NCBI GenBank assembly: GCA_004193285.1
Contig: SECP01000003.1
Location: 248,001 to 312,000, forward strand
Origin: Myxococcales bacterium
GTDB taxonomy: Bacteria; Myxococcota_A; Polyangia; Polyangiales; Polyangiaceae
Length of the DNA: 64,000 bases
Reading direction: 5' to 3'
In this document: positions 35,822 through 45,041 of the stretch, one piece after another
Numbering within the stretch: position 1 is the first letter of the stretch
Layout of the letters: every line of letters starts with the position of its first letter
Notes under the pieces: model-generated
Told to the model about the DNA's origin: nothing
The model's input: only the letters and a program-made list of their open reading frames with translations
Databases searched by the model: none
Translations under genes and position numbers: made by a program

Positions 35822-35879
35822 GGCGGCGGCGAGCACCGCCGAGCTACCGGAGCGGCTGTGCTACAAGCCGAGGTCGTCG

Positions 35880-36746
35880 ATGAAAGTGCTGGTCACTGGC
35901 AGTGCCGGGCGTCTCGGATCGGTTGTCTGTAAAGAGCTCTTACGAAAGGGCCATGAGGTGCTGGCAACCGATCAGCGCTTCTCGGCGGGGCTCGGCGCGC
36001 CGCAGCGGCTGGCAGATTTGTGCGATTCGCACGCGGTGTACCCGCTCCTGGAGGGGTGTGACGCCGTGGTGCACCTCGGCAACATTCCGAACTTGAGCTT
36101 CGGTCCCTCGCCGCAGCTCGTATTGAGTCGGAACTTGGCGATGAACGTCAACGTGTTCCGCGCCGCCGCGGATCTCGGTGTGAGACGCATCGTATTCGCC
36201 AGCTCCATTCAAGCGATGATCCGTCTGGAGGAGGGGCGCGCCGCGGACACGCCGCCCGGCATCCCGTACTTCCCGCTGGACGGTCAGGCGCCCGCCGACC
36301 CCGGTCATAACTTCTATGGGTTATCGAAGGAGTTCGGGGAGCGAACGCTGCGGGTGCTGAGCGAGCGCTTCCCCGAGCTCGTGTGCACCGCGCTCCGCTT
36401 CCCGCTGCTCGTGGGCTCGTGGTTTTACGAGCGGGCAGCGTCCCCGCTCGCGACCTCTGCCCTGAACTTTTCGGAGGCGCTGACCTACTTGGATCTCACG
36501 GACGCCGCGCGCCTCGTCGGCCTCGTCCTGGAACGGCAGGAGCCCGGCTACCATCAGTACTTCCCGGCCCAGGCGATAAGCCTGGAGGGTTACAGCGCGG
36601 GGCGCGTACTGTCTGAGTTTTTTCCCCACATCCCCCTGCGTTCGCCGCCCGAGAACATCGCTTCGCTCGTGGATGGCTCGGCGCTCGAGCGGGACTTCGA
36701 ATTTCGTCCGGCGCCCCCACTGACGGTTCGCTTGGCTCGGCGCTAA
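35880..36746 (+). CDS. NAD(P)-dependent epimerase/dehydratase (extended SDR)
   Basis: 288 residues. Nucleotide binding TGSAGRLGSVV; VVHLGNIPN; catalytic Ser region VFASSIQ; catalytic YGLSK in FYGLSKEFGE. The fold is the GalE/UDP-sugar epimerase type of extended SDR, but the substrate cannot be told. ATG at 35880, 58 nt after the hydroxylase. It precedes an AraC regulator with operator-like palindromes. Confidence 0.85.
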   Translation: MKVLVTGSAGRLGSVVCKELLRKGHEVLATDQRFSAGLGAPQRLADLCDSHAVYPLLEGCDAVVHLGNIPNLSFGPSPQLVLSRNLAMNVNVFRAAADLGVRRIVFASSIQAMIRLEEGRAADTPPGIPYFPLDGQAPADPGHNFYGLSKEFGERTLRVLSERFPELVCTALRFPLLVGSWFYERAASPLATSALNFSEALTYLDLTDAARLVGLVLERQEPGYHQYFPAQAISLEGYSAGRVLSEFFPHIPLRSPPENIASLVDGSALERDFEFRPAPPLTVRLARR

Positions 36747-36829
36747 GAACGCCGGGAGCCAGGCGGCGCGGCGCCGACGCCCACCACCTTGCCGAAATGA
36801 CCATCGCATTGTTGGGTGGCGCGGGTTTT

Positions 36830-36845
36830 CTGACTGGACGGTCAG
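36830..36845 (+). promoter_or_regulatory. Palindromic operator-like site, copy 1
   Basis: CTGACTGGACGGTCAG: arms CTGAC/GTCAG separated by 6 nt. An identical copy lies 44 bp downstream. The form TGAC-N6-GTCA resembles TetR- or AraC-regulator sites. Confidence 0.55.
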
Positions 36846-36873
36846 AATCTGAGCTGCTACCTCTTCACTTACG

Positions 36874-36889
36874 CTGACTGGACGGTCAG
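36874..36889 (+). promoter_or_regulatory. Palindromic operator-like site, copy 2
   Basis: A second identical 16-mer CTGACTGGACGGTCAG, 35 nt upstream of the AraC regulator start. The copies are about four helical turns apart, as expected for co-operative binding or looping. A degenerate partial copy (TTTTCTG-N4-GACGTACG) follows at about 36907-36922. Confidence 0.55.
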
Positions 36890-36924
36890 CGGCTAATCAC
36901 CCCAGTTTTCTGTTTAGACGTACG

Positions 36925-37884
36925 ATGGCAACGACAGACGTGCTTACGGACGTGCTGGAGACGGTTCGGGTGGGCGCTGCCTGTTATGGCCGCGTGGAGG
37001 CCGCCGCCCCCTGGGGCATCGGCGTGGAGGCGGACGAAGAGGACGCCAAGTTCCACGTCGTGCTCTCCGGCGAGTGCTGGTTGGACGTCGCGGGTCAGGA
37101 TCCGATCCACCTGCAGGGGGGCGATCTCGTCGCGCTTCCGCACGGTCACGCGCATTCCCTCATGGACGTGCCAGGCTCTCCGATCCGCCCTCTGAGCGAG
37201 CTCATCACGGACGGGCCGTGCAAGTGTCAGGCGTCGATCAGCATGGGCGGCGATGGCGCCGCGGTCACGCTCGTCACCGGCTCCTTCCACTTCGAAGACC
37301 GCCGCAACAACCCTTTGCTCTCGGTGCTCCCGCCCGTCATCGTTTTACCGGGGGAGATGAGCCGCAACGTTCACTGGCTCGAGCCAACGCTGAAGTTCAT
37401 CGCGTGTGAGGCGGCTTCCGGCCGACCCGGCGCGCAGACGGTGGTGAGCCGCTTGGCGGACGTGCTCTTCATCCAGATCGTGCGCGGCTACCTCGCGTCG
37501 CTCCCTCCCGGGGCGAGCGGCTGGCTCGGCGCGCTGGGTGACTCGCAGATCGGTCAAGCGCTGGGGCTCATTCACCAAAGCCCGGAGCTGGATTGGACGG
37601 TGCAGTCGCTGGCGGCCCGGGTCGCCATGTCGCGCTCCGCGTTCGCCTCGCGCTTCGCTAGGCTAGTCGGCGAGCCGCCGCTCGCCTACGTCACTCGCTG
37701 GCGCATGCAGAAGGCGGCGGGCCTGCTCCGGCAGAGCAGCTCCACACTGGCGGAGATCGCCGAGCGCGTCGGCTACGACTCGGAGGCCGCGTTCTCCAAA
37801 GCCTTCAAGCGCGCCGTGGGCAGCGCACCGGGCGCGTACCGCCGCGCCGCCAAAGCCACCGTCATCGCGGACGCTGCCGCTTGA
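36925..37884 (+). CDS. AraC-family transcriptional regulator (cupin_6 type)
   Basis: 319 residues. The N-terminal cupin domain (about 20-185) has FHVVLSGECWLDVAGQDPIHLQGGDLVALPHGHAHSL. The C-terminal double helix-turn-helix has WTVQSLAARVAMSRSAFASRFARLVGEPPLAYVTRWRM and LAEIAERVGYDSEAAFSKAFKRAVGSAPGAYRR. Regulators of this subfamily commonly control adjacent oxidoreductase genes; the epimerase gene upstream and co-directional is a candidate. Autoregulation through the twin palindromes upstream is likely but unproven. Confidence 0.92.
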   Translation: MATTDVLTDVLETVRVGAACYGRVEAAAPWGIGVEADEEDAKFHVVLSGECWLDVAGQDPIHLQGGDLVALPHGHAHSLMDVPGSPIRPLSELITDGPCKCQASISMGGDGAAVTLVTGSFHFEDRRNNPLLSVLPPVIVLPGEMSRNVHWLEPTLKFIACEAASGRPGAQTVVSRLADVLFIQIVRGYLASLPPGASGWLGALGDSQIGQALGLIHQSPELDWTVQSLAARVAMSRSAFASRFARLVGEPPLAYVTRWRMQKAAGLLRQSSSTLAEIAERVGYDSEAAFSKAFKRAVGSAPGAYRRAAKATVIADAAA

Positions 37885-37928
37885 GCCGTCGCCGGCTTGG
37901 GGCCGCCGAAAGAAGCCGACACCCGACC

Positions 37929-38891
37929 TCAGCGCACGGGGCGCCGGTAGGGGACCTTGGCCGCGGCCTCTTCGATGATGGCGGCGCGTGCCTTGGGGTC
38001 GCCCTCGAGCTCGGGAACCAAAATCAGCCGGTGAGCCAGCACGGGACCGGCCAAGAACCGCAGGTCGTCGGGCGTGACGAAGGGTCGGCCGGCGAGCACT
38101 GCCAGTGATTTGGCCGCCCGCAGCAAACCGAGCGTGGCGCGCGGCGAGGCGCCGAGCACGACGCGCGGGTGCGTCCGCGTGAAACCGCTGAGGCCGACCG
38201 CGTACTCGAACAAGTCGTCTTCCACGTGAATGCGGGCGGCGATGGACTGCAGCTGCAGTACGTCCGTCGGGCTCAGCACGACCCCGACCGGGGGCGGCGC
38301 GATTCCGTGGGTTCGGAGCATCGCCACCTCGTCACGCGCGGTGGGGTAGCCCATCGAAACGCGGATCAAGAAGCGATCGATCTGCGCCTCCGGCAGAGGG
38401 TAGGTGCCCTCCAGATCCACCGGGTTCTGCGTGGCCAGCACGAAGAAAGGATCCGGCAACTCGAAGCGGTCCCCCTCGATGGTGACTTGGCGCTCTTGCA
38501 TCGCCTCCAGCAAGGCGGACTGAGTCTTGGCCGGAGCGCGGTTGATCTCGTCCGCGAGCAGCACGTTGGCGAAGATGGGGCCCGCGCGCAGGGTGAAGGT
38601 GCCGTCTCGAGGGCTGAGCACGTAGGTGCCCGTGATGTCCGCGGGCAGTAAGTCCGGCGTGAACTGGACGCGGCGGATGGAGCTGCCGAGCGCCAGGGCG
38701 AACGACTTGACCAGCGTGGTCTTGGCGATGCCGGGCACCCCCTCCAGCAGTACGTGGCCGCGCGAAAGCAACGCGATCGTCATCAGGTCCACCGCTGATG
38801 CGTCGCCGATGTAGACGCGCGACACCTGACGCTTGAGCTCCGTGAGCCGCTCACGCGCTGCCTCGATTTCGGTGACCTGAAGTGCGTGCAT
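37929..38891 (-). CDS. MoxR-family AAA+ ATPase
   Basis: 320 residues. Walker A GVPGIAKT (about 51-58), Walker B VLLADEINRAPAKTQSALLEAMQE, sensor 1 LATQNPVDLEGTYPLPEAQIDRF and the C-terminal lid with GASPRATLGLLRAAKS. MoxR proteins act as chaperone-like assembly factors, usually with VWA/DUF58 proteins. The TGATG overlap with the upstream DUF4350 gene shows a two-gene operon. A DUF58 partner is encoded at 30597-32231. Confidence 0.94.
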   Translation of the reverse strand: MHALQVTEIEAARERLTELKRQVSRVYIGDASAVDLMTIALLSRGHVLLEGVPGIAKTTLVKSFALALGSSIRRVQFTPDLLPADITGTYVLSPRDGTFTLRAGPIFANVLLADEINRAPAKTQSALLEAMQERQVTIEGDRFELPDPFFVLATQNPVDLEGTYPLPEAQIDRFLIRVSMGYPTARDEVAMLRTHGIAPPPVGVVLSPTDVLQLQSIAARIHVEDDLFEYAVGLSGFTRTHPRVVLGASPRATLGLLRAAKSLAVLAGRPFVTPDDLRFLAGPVLAHRLILVPELEGDPKARAAIIEEAAAKVPYRRPVR

Positions 38892-40198
38892 CAGCCGACC
38901 CCGACACGCTGCTCGATTTCAACGACGGCCGCCATCAACTTTTTTCGGAGCCAGTCCAGCCTAGCGACGGGGATGAGGCGGCGCTGCTTCTTCAAGATGC
39001 GCTCGTCGATGACGCGAAGCTCCGCCAAGGCGCTCGTGAGATCCTGCAGCTCCGAGTCCGAGAGCAGGTTACGTCGCTGAATCTCCGCGAGCACCAGCTT
39101 GGCCGAGGGGCCTCGACCGAGGCTCAGGCGCTCACCCAGCACCTCGAGCGCGGCGGAGCGCAGCTCGGATAAACCGAGAGCCGGGTCCGTGCTGGGCGCG
39201 GAGAGCACGGCGATGCGCCCGGCAACGCCGCCCTGCGCGACGAGCGGCTCCGGCGCGGTGTAGCGGGGCGCGGTGCGTGGTCGCGGCCGCGCGGCGTAAA
39301 GCAGCCCCCACGCCATGATCGAGAGGCAACCAAAGGCGGCGAGCGCCAGCGGCACCGGCTCTGGCAGGCCATGCTCGTGCAGGTCGTCGAGCGCGTCGGT
39401 CAGGTGCTGGCCCAGACCGGAGAGCATGTTCCCGCGCTCCCCGAACTCGCCGCGCTGCTGAAAACGGTTGCTGACGAAGTACAGCTTACCGCCCCGCTCG
39501 CCCCAGCTGTCTGGCTCCACCAGGTACGAAAGCAGCCCCTCGGCGAACTTGCGGTTGCCCGGGTACCGCAGCATGAGGTTGATGAAAGACGACGGGTCGC
39601 CCATCGCGAACAGCCGGCCCCGATTGACGATGATGCCGGTCACGGCGAGGGTGGCATCCGGCTCGCCGCGCGCCGCAATCGTGAGGACCGGGGTCAGGTT
39701 CGGGTGCGTGAGCGCGGTCGGATGATTGGTGACGACGCCTTCCACGTTCTGCGTGATGGGGTGGCGGTTCTGCTCCTGGCCGGCCACGATTTGCACGGAG
39801 GGCTCCGCGATCGGCAGGCTCGGGTTGTCGCGTAGGGTGCGCGCGGGCGTGAGCGGCGCCCGAACCCGGTTGATCTGAAAGCGGGCCAGGAATTTGTCGC
39901 CGGTGCCGTGATCGTCCAGCAGCGCGACCCGCCCGCCCGCGCGGAGGAACGCGCTGAGCTCCGCGTAGTCCAACGTGGACTCCGGGTGCAGGATCACGAC
40001 GCCGTCCTTCGGGGTGAGCTTGGAGTAGTCGAGGGTCGCCGTGAGCTCGAGCCGTTCGCGGCCGAGGCGCTTCTTGGCGAGCTCGAACAGCTCGCTGGTG
40101 CCTTCCCAGGAGGTGTCGCTCACGTCGAACGCGCCGAGCGCGGGCCGGGGTAGGCAAAGCCCGACCACGAGGAAGACCGCTACGACGCGGAGCAGCAC
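38891..40198 (-). CDS. DUF4350-type membrane protein
   Basis: 435 residues from the GTG at 40198, which has AAAGG 6 nt upstream; longer in-frame readings run into non-conserved sequence. The signal or anchor helix is VVAVFLVVGLCLP. A DUF4350-like domain follows (LDYSKLTPKDGVVILHPESTLDYAELSAFLRAGGRVALLDD), resembling a class I glutamine amidotransferase-like fold without catalytic residues. A second helix near residue 300 (VPLALAAFGCLSIMAWGLLY) leads to a cytoplasmic helical tail. DUF4350 genes usually sit with MoxR and DUF58 genes, as here with MoxR. Confidence 0.85.
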   Translation of the reverse strand: MLLRVVAVFLVVGLCLPRPALGAFDVSDTSWEGTSELFELAKKRLGRERLELTATLDYSKLTPKDGVVILHPESTLDYAELSAFLRAGGRVALLDDHGTGDKFLARFQINRVRAPLTPARTLRDNPSLPIAEPSVQIVAGQEQNRHPITQNVEGVVTNHPTALTHPNLTPVLTIAARGEPDATLAVTGIIVNRGRLFAMGDPSSFINLMLRYPGNRKFAEGLLSYLVEPDSWGERGGKLYFVSNRFQQRGEFGERGNMLSGLGQHLTDALDDLHEHGLPEPVPLALAAFGCLSIMAWGLLYAARPRPRTAPRYTAPEPLVAQGGVAGRIAVLSAPSTDPALGLSELRSAALEVLGERLSLGRGPSAKLVLAEIQRRNLLSDSELQDLTSALAELRVIDERILKKQRRLIPVARLDWLRKKLMAAVVEIEQRVGVG

Positions 40199-40400
40199 GC
40201 TAAACCTTTGGAGCAATCTGGCCGCTTTGTATATCAGCCCCGCTAGCCTACACGAGCGCCAACCCCGGCCCACGAGACGGATGTTTACAGAGCTTGACCT
40301 TCTGCCCCCGGTGGCTAGATTTCTGTCAAGGACCAAGTTTAGTTGGCCACTCTCGGCCACGTCGAACCTCGGTCTCTCATCGCGAAAGCGAGGCCGCCCC
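40199..40400. other. Divergent promoter region between DUF4350 and small-protein genes
   Basis: 202 nt. It contains a good plus-strand promoter (40294-40321) and, for the minus strand, only a TATACA hexamer (40233-40228) without a clear -35. No other gene seen. Confidence 0.5.
40294..40321 (+). promoter_or_regulatory. Sigma-70-type promoter for the small-protein gene
   Basis: TTGACC (40294-40299), 16-nt spacer, TAGATT (40316-40321). It lies about 80 nt upstream of the start codon of the 61-residue protein. Confidence 0.55.
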
Positions 40401-40586
40401 ATGCTTCCTCCCTTCATCATCGACCAGATTCGGCGAAGAGAAGAAGAAGAGCGTCGGCGCATCGAGCGGGATCAGCCACGGGTCGAGTTGCCGGTAGACG
40501 CCTACCGTCCGGCTCCTCAGCCCCAGCGTGAGGACGACGAGCAGGACGATCCCGAACGCGGGGTCATCATCCTGGACCTCGGCTGA
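40401..40586 (+). CDS. Small highly charged protein, 61 residues
   Basis: Starts MLPPFIIDQIRRREEEERRR, continues with a Pro/Gln/Asp-rich middle (RVELPVDAYRPAPQPQ) and ends ERGVIILDLG. The N-terminal PPFI(I)xxIRRREEE segment is a pattern I recall from short conserved proteins of several phyla; function unknown. ATG at 40401 has GCGAGG about 10 nt upstream and a promoter of its own. It is probably soluble and partly helical. The reading frame extends further upstream, but the ribosome binding site and motif favour this start. Confidence 0.6.
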   Translation: MLPPFIIDQIRRREEEERRRIERDQPRVELPVDAYRPAPQPQREDDEQDDPERGVIILDLG

Positions 40587-40628
40587 CCTTTCCAAGGCCC
40601 CCTCGGCGTTGTACAAGCCACGGCGCCG

Positions 40629-42101
40629 ATGCGCCGGCTCATTCTATCCGCCCTGTTCTCACTCTCCCTCAGCGGCTGCTTTGGCCCGTCTGACGGTGTT
40701 GCCGTTCCTGTCGACGACATCTACTTCCCAGTAGGGCTCGCGTTCGACGAGGGCGACCGCCATCTCTTCGTCGTCTCGAGCGACTTCGACCTCCAGTACA
40801 ACGCCGGAGCGATCCAGTCGTACGACATGGCGAGGCTGCAACGGGATCTCCCTGTTCCTTGCGAAGACGAGCCGGGCGGGTTGTGTCGCCCCGGACGCCC
40901 CCTCGAGCCCTTCGACAACGAGGGAATGTGCAAGAACGGCGAACGCATCGCCTCTGAGCGCTTGCTCGTCCCGGGTCGCTGTAGCCCGTTGGACCCGGGT
41001 GTCTACAAGCAGGACAGCGTCAAGATCGGCGCGTTCGCGACCGACGCGGTGCTCCGCCACGAGAAAGACTCCACGAACACCCGGCTCTTCGTGCCCGTGC
41101 GCGGCGACTCGACGCTCCACTGGCTGGACATTGATGAAGACGGCTTCATGCAGTGCGGTCAGGCCGGAAATGACGGCGCCTGCGACGATCGCCACCGAGC
41201 CGGCGATCAACCGACCGACAACACCCGCGGCATCAAGCTCAACGCCGAGCCCTTCGCGGTAGATGCGAGCGAGCACGCCGAGACCATCGTCGTCACCAAC
41301 CAGACGACCGGTGCCGCCTCGCTCTTCGTCAACGACTGGGGCGGCAACGGCCCGTCGCTGCAGTTTGCGCTTTCATCGGACCGCATCCCGCGACGCCCGG
41401 TCGGCATCGCGTCCCTGCCCAGCCCTGCGGCGCAGTCTGGTGAAGGCAACACGTACTTGCTCACCTTCCGTGACTCCCCGCAGGTGCGTCTCGTGCGCTA
41501 CGCGCCAGACGACGGCTCTTCCGTATCGCGCCCCTTCCTGGTGGACGGAGGCGGGGTAGGCATCACCGCCAACTCCGTGGGGTCGGATTCGCGAGGGGTG
41601 GCGGTGGATTCGAGCGCTCGCCAGGCTGCGGAGGCGAGCTGCGGCGGTGATCAGGCATGCCTGGAGCAAGCGGCCTTGGTCCCGCTGGACGTCTACGTCG
41701 CCAACCGAGCCCCCTCGAGCTTGCTCATCGGGCGAACGCGCCCCCCAGAGCAGTACCCCTACTTCTACGACAGCGTGCCGCTCACGGTCGGACCTTCGCG
41801 CGTGACGCTGGGCAAGGTGACGGCTGCGAACGGCGACCTGGAACGGCGCGTCTTCGTGGCGTGCTTCGACTCGCGGCGTGTTTTCGTTTACGACCCCGTG
41901 CGGGCACGCATGGAAGCCGAGATTTTTACGGGCCGCGGTCCCCACGCGCTCGTCGTCGACGAGACTCGCGGCCTGCTCTTCGTCGGCCATTTCACGGATT
42001 CGTACGTCGGAGTTTACAGCTTGGACCTGCGCCACCCAGAAACTTACGGGAGCATGCTCGCCACGTTGGGCAGCCCCAAGACTCCGAGGTCTTCGAAGTG
42101 A
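40629..42101 (+). CDS. Beta-propeller-like lipoprotein
   Basis: 490 residues. Signal peptide with lipobox (SLSGC) at residues 13-17. The mature protein has repeated blades of NHL/YVTN type (FPVGLAFDEGDRHLFVVSSDF, PFAVDASEHAETIVVTNQ, GPHALVVDETRGLLFVGHFTDSYVGVYSLDL) and several Cys pairs, as expected for a periplasmic or surface protein. It is the first gene of a probable operon with the next lipoprotein (GTGA overlap) and mutS. Function unknown. Confidence 0.8.
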   Translation: MRRLILSALFSLSLSGCFGPSDGVAVPVDDIYFPVGLAFDEGDRHLFVVSSDFDLQYNAGAIQSYDMARLQRDLPVPCEDEPGGLCRPGRPLEPFDNEGMCKNGERIASERLLVPGRCSPLDPGVYKQDSVKIGAFATDAVLRHEKDSTNTRLFVPVRGDSTLHWLDIDEDGFMQCGQAGNDGACDDRHRAGDQPTDNTRGIKLNAEPFAVDASEHAETIVVTNQTTGAASLFVNDWGGNGPSLQFALSSDRIPRRPVGIASLPSPAAQSGEGNTYLLTFRDSPQVRLVRYAPDDGSSVSRPFLVDGGGVGITANSVGSDSRGVAVDSSARQAAEASCGGDQACLEQAALVPLDVYVANRAPSSLLIGRTRPPEQYPYFYDSVPLTVGPSRVTLGKVTAANGDLERRVFVACFDSRRVFVYDPVRARMEAEIFTGRGPHALVVDETRGLLFVGHFTDSYVGVYSLDLRHPETYGSMLATLGSPKTPRSSK

Positions 42102-45034
42102 CGTCGTTCTTCTCCGCGCGATCCGTGCTGGCTCTGCTGGGGCTGGTTGTCCTGAGCGGCTGCACCGAGCGCCAACCCGCGCAAGAGCTTCGCTCCCTCT
42201 CCGGTAGCGAAAAAGCCGTATTTCTTTGCCGAGACGCGAGCGGCGTCGGGCGGCCCTTCAGTGATTGCCCCGATCGCAACACGGACGACGACGACCGGCC
42301 TGATCAGAAACTCTCCGTCATGGCGCTCGTGTCGCAGACGCTGACGGACGAGGTAGCAGTCGTGAACGTGACCGACGGCCACGTCATCGACATCGACCCG
42401 AGCACGCCGGGCTACGGCTTTCTGCGTGTCGGCGGGCGGCCGGTTTCGATGGCGGTGACGCCCGGCGGTCTCTCGTCGTTCGTGGCCACCGCCGAGGCGG
42501 GCAAAAACGGCATCTTCGCGCTGCCGACGCGGCTCTTGGCCGCGCCCCAAGCGAAAGGCGAGACCCTCGACCTAACGACCTGGAACGCGTGCCGGCTCGA
42601 CGAGACTCCGGGCGAGCTCGCCATCCTCGTGGATTCGGCGGGCAGCTGCGCCGACGAAGAGAACGAGGCCCCTGTCGCTGAATCCGGTGCGGATCTGGAC
42701 GACGAGAAGGTCAACGCGGGCCAAAGGCGCAAGCTCGTCGTCTCCTTCCCGGACAGCGGCCGTCTCGGTGTCATCGATGCTCAAGCGGTGCTGAATCGCA
42801 GCCATGGCTCCTTCGATCCGTGCCCGGTGAGCTACGTGGAGCTGAGCGCGGACGTGCCAGCCGGCGTGGCGCAAACCCTGCCGGCGGACCTGTTACCAGC
42901 CGAGGCCTGCTCGGAAGTACCGGCTCCCATGGCGCCCGCTGCGACCAAGCGCTCGCCGCGCCCAGCCGGCTTCGCGCAGACCGACGGGCGACTGTACGTC
43001 GCGGACGCGGGCGCGCCGGTCATCCACGTGCTCGACACGACCAACGTGTGCGGCATCACCGAGCTGTCGCCGCTCCTGCCGTTGTCGCTGCGCGACCCGA
43101 ACCGTGTGGTGACGACGCGTCGTCTCGCGGTCAGCCCGCTCACGCCGGCTCGCAAGCAATACGTCTACGCGATCGACGCCGAGGACCAACCCCACGCCAC
43201 GGTCATGGCCTTCGACGTGAGCCCCGGGTCGACCGACCCGACGCCGATCGTCCGGCCCGGCTCACCCGAGCTTCCGGGAGAGAAGCCGGATCGACTGACT
43301 TTCGGCGCCCCGGCCCACGACGTGGTCTTCGCCTACCGCGACATCCCCTACGTCGACCCGGACACCGGCGCCGCCGAGTTCGGCGTGCGCTGCAGCCCGG
43401 ATCCGGACGACGCCACGGGCCCCGCCGCGCTAGCGCGACCCAACGGCGACTTCACCGTCGGCGCGCGCCCGGGCCTGCTGCGCGGTCTATTCGGCTTCGT
43501 GCTCCTCACCAGCGGCCAAATCGAGGTGGTGGACGTGGACGACTTGGACGCGGATTGTCGTCGGCCAATCACTCCCAATCCGACGAGCTCGCCGGACTTC
43601 CGGGGCTGCGCGAACGACGAGCCCGACAAGACGTACGTGGACTCAGACGGTCTGCCGCTCACCACGAACGAGCAAAGCTGCCGCGTCGTGGAGCCGCACC
43701 GCTCTCGCAGCGCGCGGCTGATGCTCAACAACAGCCTGGTCGGCATCCGCGCGCCCTCGCTGCGGACCTTCCCGCAGCTGGTGCCGGCGCCTGGGAACGT
43801 GAGCAGCGCGCCCGAGGATCGCCCCCGTCTGCTCGCGGTGCCCTTCCCTGGAAAGGAAGACAGCACCGACGTGTTCGTCGGGGCCACGCTCTACACGAGC
43901 GCCGCCTCGGGAGGGGATGCCCTCCCGGTCGACCCCAACAGCAAGGCTTCCGAAGACCTCTCGTCGCAAAACTCACTGGTCCTCCCGCCGCTGGAGCCTC
44001 GCGCGTACCCGGCGGATGGGCGCTCCTCGCTCACCTTCGAAGGCGCCTTGAGCGAGGGGGAGCAGCGGGCCGGCTTCTTGAACGCAGCCACCGGGGAGCT
44101 GACCGACGCCTCCTTGTCGTTCTGCTCGGCCGGGGTCCACGACCCTTCGGCGATGGCAAACCTCGCGGTGAGCGAGCTCGGGCTCTCCGCCGCGAACGCC
44201 GAGGCCTTCGGCGCGATCCACGGCGACTTCGTCCAGATCACGTCCCGATTTCCCGACGAAGCGGACAGCTACTGGCAGAGCGCCGACATGAGCCGCGCCG
44301 ACTGCGTTGCGCTATTCGGTGAAGCCGACGCGCAGACCCTGCTGCCCGAACGTGATCTGAAGATCACGGAAGCGTTCGCGGGTCGGTTGGTGGTTCGCTC
44401 CACTTCGTCGGCGACCCTCGAGGCCTTCGACGCCTGCTTCCCCACCGCGCTGAGCTATCGCATCCGAGGCGGCCGGCAGTGGGTGCTTCTGCGTGGTGGC
44501 CAGCTGCGCCACGACATCGTGGCGAGTGGGGCCGAGAGCCGCTGCGTGCGCAGCTGCAATCCACTCTACAAATGGCAGAAGAGCCGGGTCTTCGAGGTCT
44601 CGAGTCCCAGCCCCAACTGCCGCGCGGCCTCGCAGGTGCAGTCAGAGGCGTCGCCCGACGACGCGCTGAGCCTGCGCGTTGGTTGCCCCGCCGCGGACGA
44701 GGTGGCCTGCATCTACAACCAGGACGACGCGCGATACCGTTCGCTCATGGGCTCCGAAGCCGAGAGCTGCATTTTCAACGGTTTGACCGAGCGGTTCGCG
44801 GTGTACAAAGGGCGCCGCGCGTCCGTGCGCGGTGAGTCCTTCACCTGGCAGACGACGGGCGGCTTCGTGCCGCTGGAGATGACTTTGATCAGTCAGTCCA
44901 CCGTGGTCGCGCCGCAGTCGATCCAGTACCTCTCGCAGCCGGAGCAGCTCGCGGTGGTGGACGGCGCGAGCCAAGGTCTGTCGCTGCTCAGCCTGGACAC
45001 CTTCGGTATCGTCAAGCCCTCTCCGTTTTACTGA
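42098..45034 (+). CDS. Large beta-propeller-like lipoprotein
   Basis: 978 residues from a GTG overlapping the previous stop (GTGA). Signal peptide with lipobox (VLSGC). Blade-like repeats are seen (EVAVVNVTDGHVIDIDPSTPGYGFLRVGGRPVSMAVTPGG; GRLYVADAGAPVIHVLDTTN; LFGFVLLTSGQIEVVDVDDLD; PEQLAVVDGASQGLSLLSL). Many Asp/Pro/Cys-rich loops occur. It is a partner of the preceding lipoprotein, probably outer-membrane-anchored. The real start is set by the overlap; a longer open frame upstream is a shadow of the previous gene. Confidence 0.78.
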   Translation: MTSFFSARSVLALLGLVVLSGCTERQPAQELRSLSGSEKAVFLCRDASGVGRPFSDCPDRNTDDDDRPDQKLSVMALVSQTLTDEVAVVNVTDGHVIDIDPSTPGYGFLRVGGRPVSMAVTPGGLSSFVATAEAGKNGIFALPTRLLAAPQAKGETLDLTTWNACRLDETPGELAILVDSAGSCADEENEAPVAESGADLDDEKVNAGQRRKLVVSFPDSGRLGVIDAQAVLNRSHGSFDPCPVSYVELSADVPAGVAQTLPADLLPAEACSEVPAPMAPAATKRSPRPAGFAQTDGRLYVADAGAPVIHVLDTTNVCGITELSPLLPLSLRDPNRVVTTRRLAVSPLTPARKQYVYAIDAEDQPHATVMAFDVSPGSTDPTPIVRPGSPELPGEKPDRLTFGAPAHDVVFAYRDIPYVDPDTGAAEFGVRCSPDPDDATGPAALARPNGDFTVGARPGLLRGLFGFVLLTSGQIEVVDVDDLDADCRRPITPNPTSSPDFRGCANDEPDKTYVDSDGLPLTTNEQSCRVVEPHRSRSARLMLNNSLVGIRAPSLRTFPQLVPAPGNVSSAPEDRPRLLAVPFPGKEDSTDVFVGATLYTSAASGGDALPVDPNSKASEDLSSQNSLVLPPLEPRAYPADGRSSLTFEGALSEGEQRAGFLNAATGELTDASLSFCSAGVHDPSAMANLAVSELGLSAANAEAFGAIHGDFVQITSRFPDEADSYWQSADMSRADCVALFGEADAQTLLPERDLKITEAFAGRLVVRSTSSATLEAFDACFPTALSYRIRGGRQWVLLRGGQLRHDIVASGAESRCVRSCNPLYKWQKSRVFEVSSPSPNCRAASQVQSEASPDDALSLRVGCPAADEVACIYNQDDARYRSLMGSEAESCIFNGLTERFAVYKGRRASVRGESFTWQTTGGFVPLEMTLISQSTVVAPQSIQYLSQPEQLAVVDGASQGLSLLSLDTFGIVKPSPFY

Positions 45035-45041
45035 GCGACGC

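Noticed and set aside
42820..44322. 500-codon open frame inside the large lipoprotein gene, other frame
   Set aside because: Arg/Pro/Ala-rich frame-shifted shadow; the lipoprotein frame has a signal peptide and propeller-type repeats.
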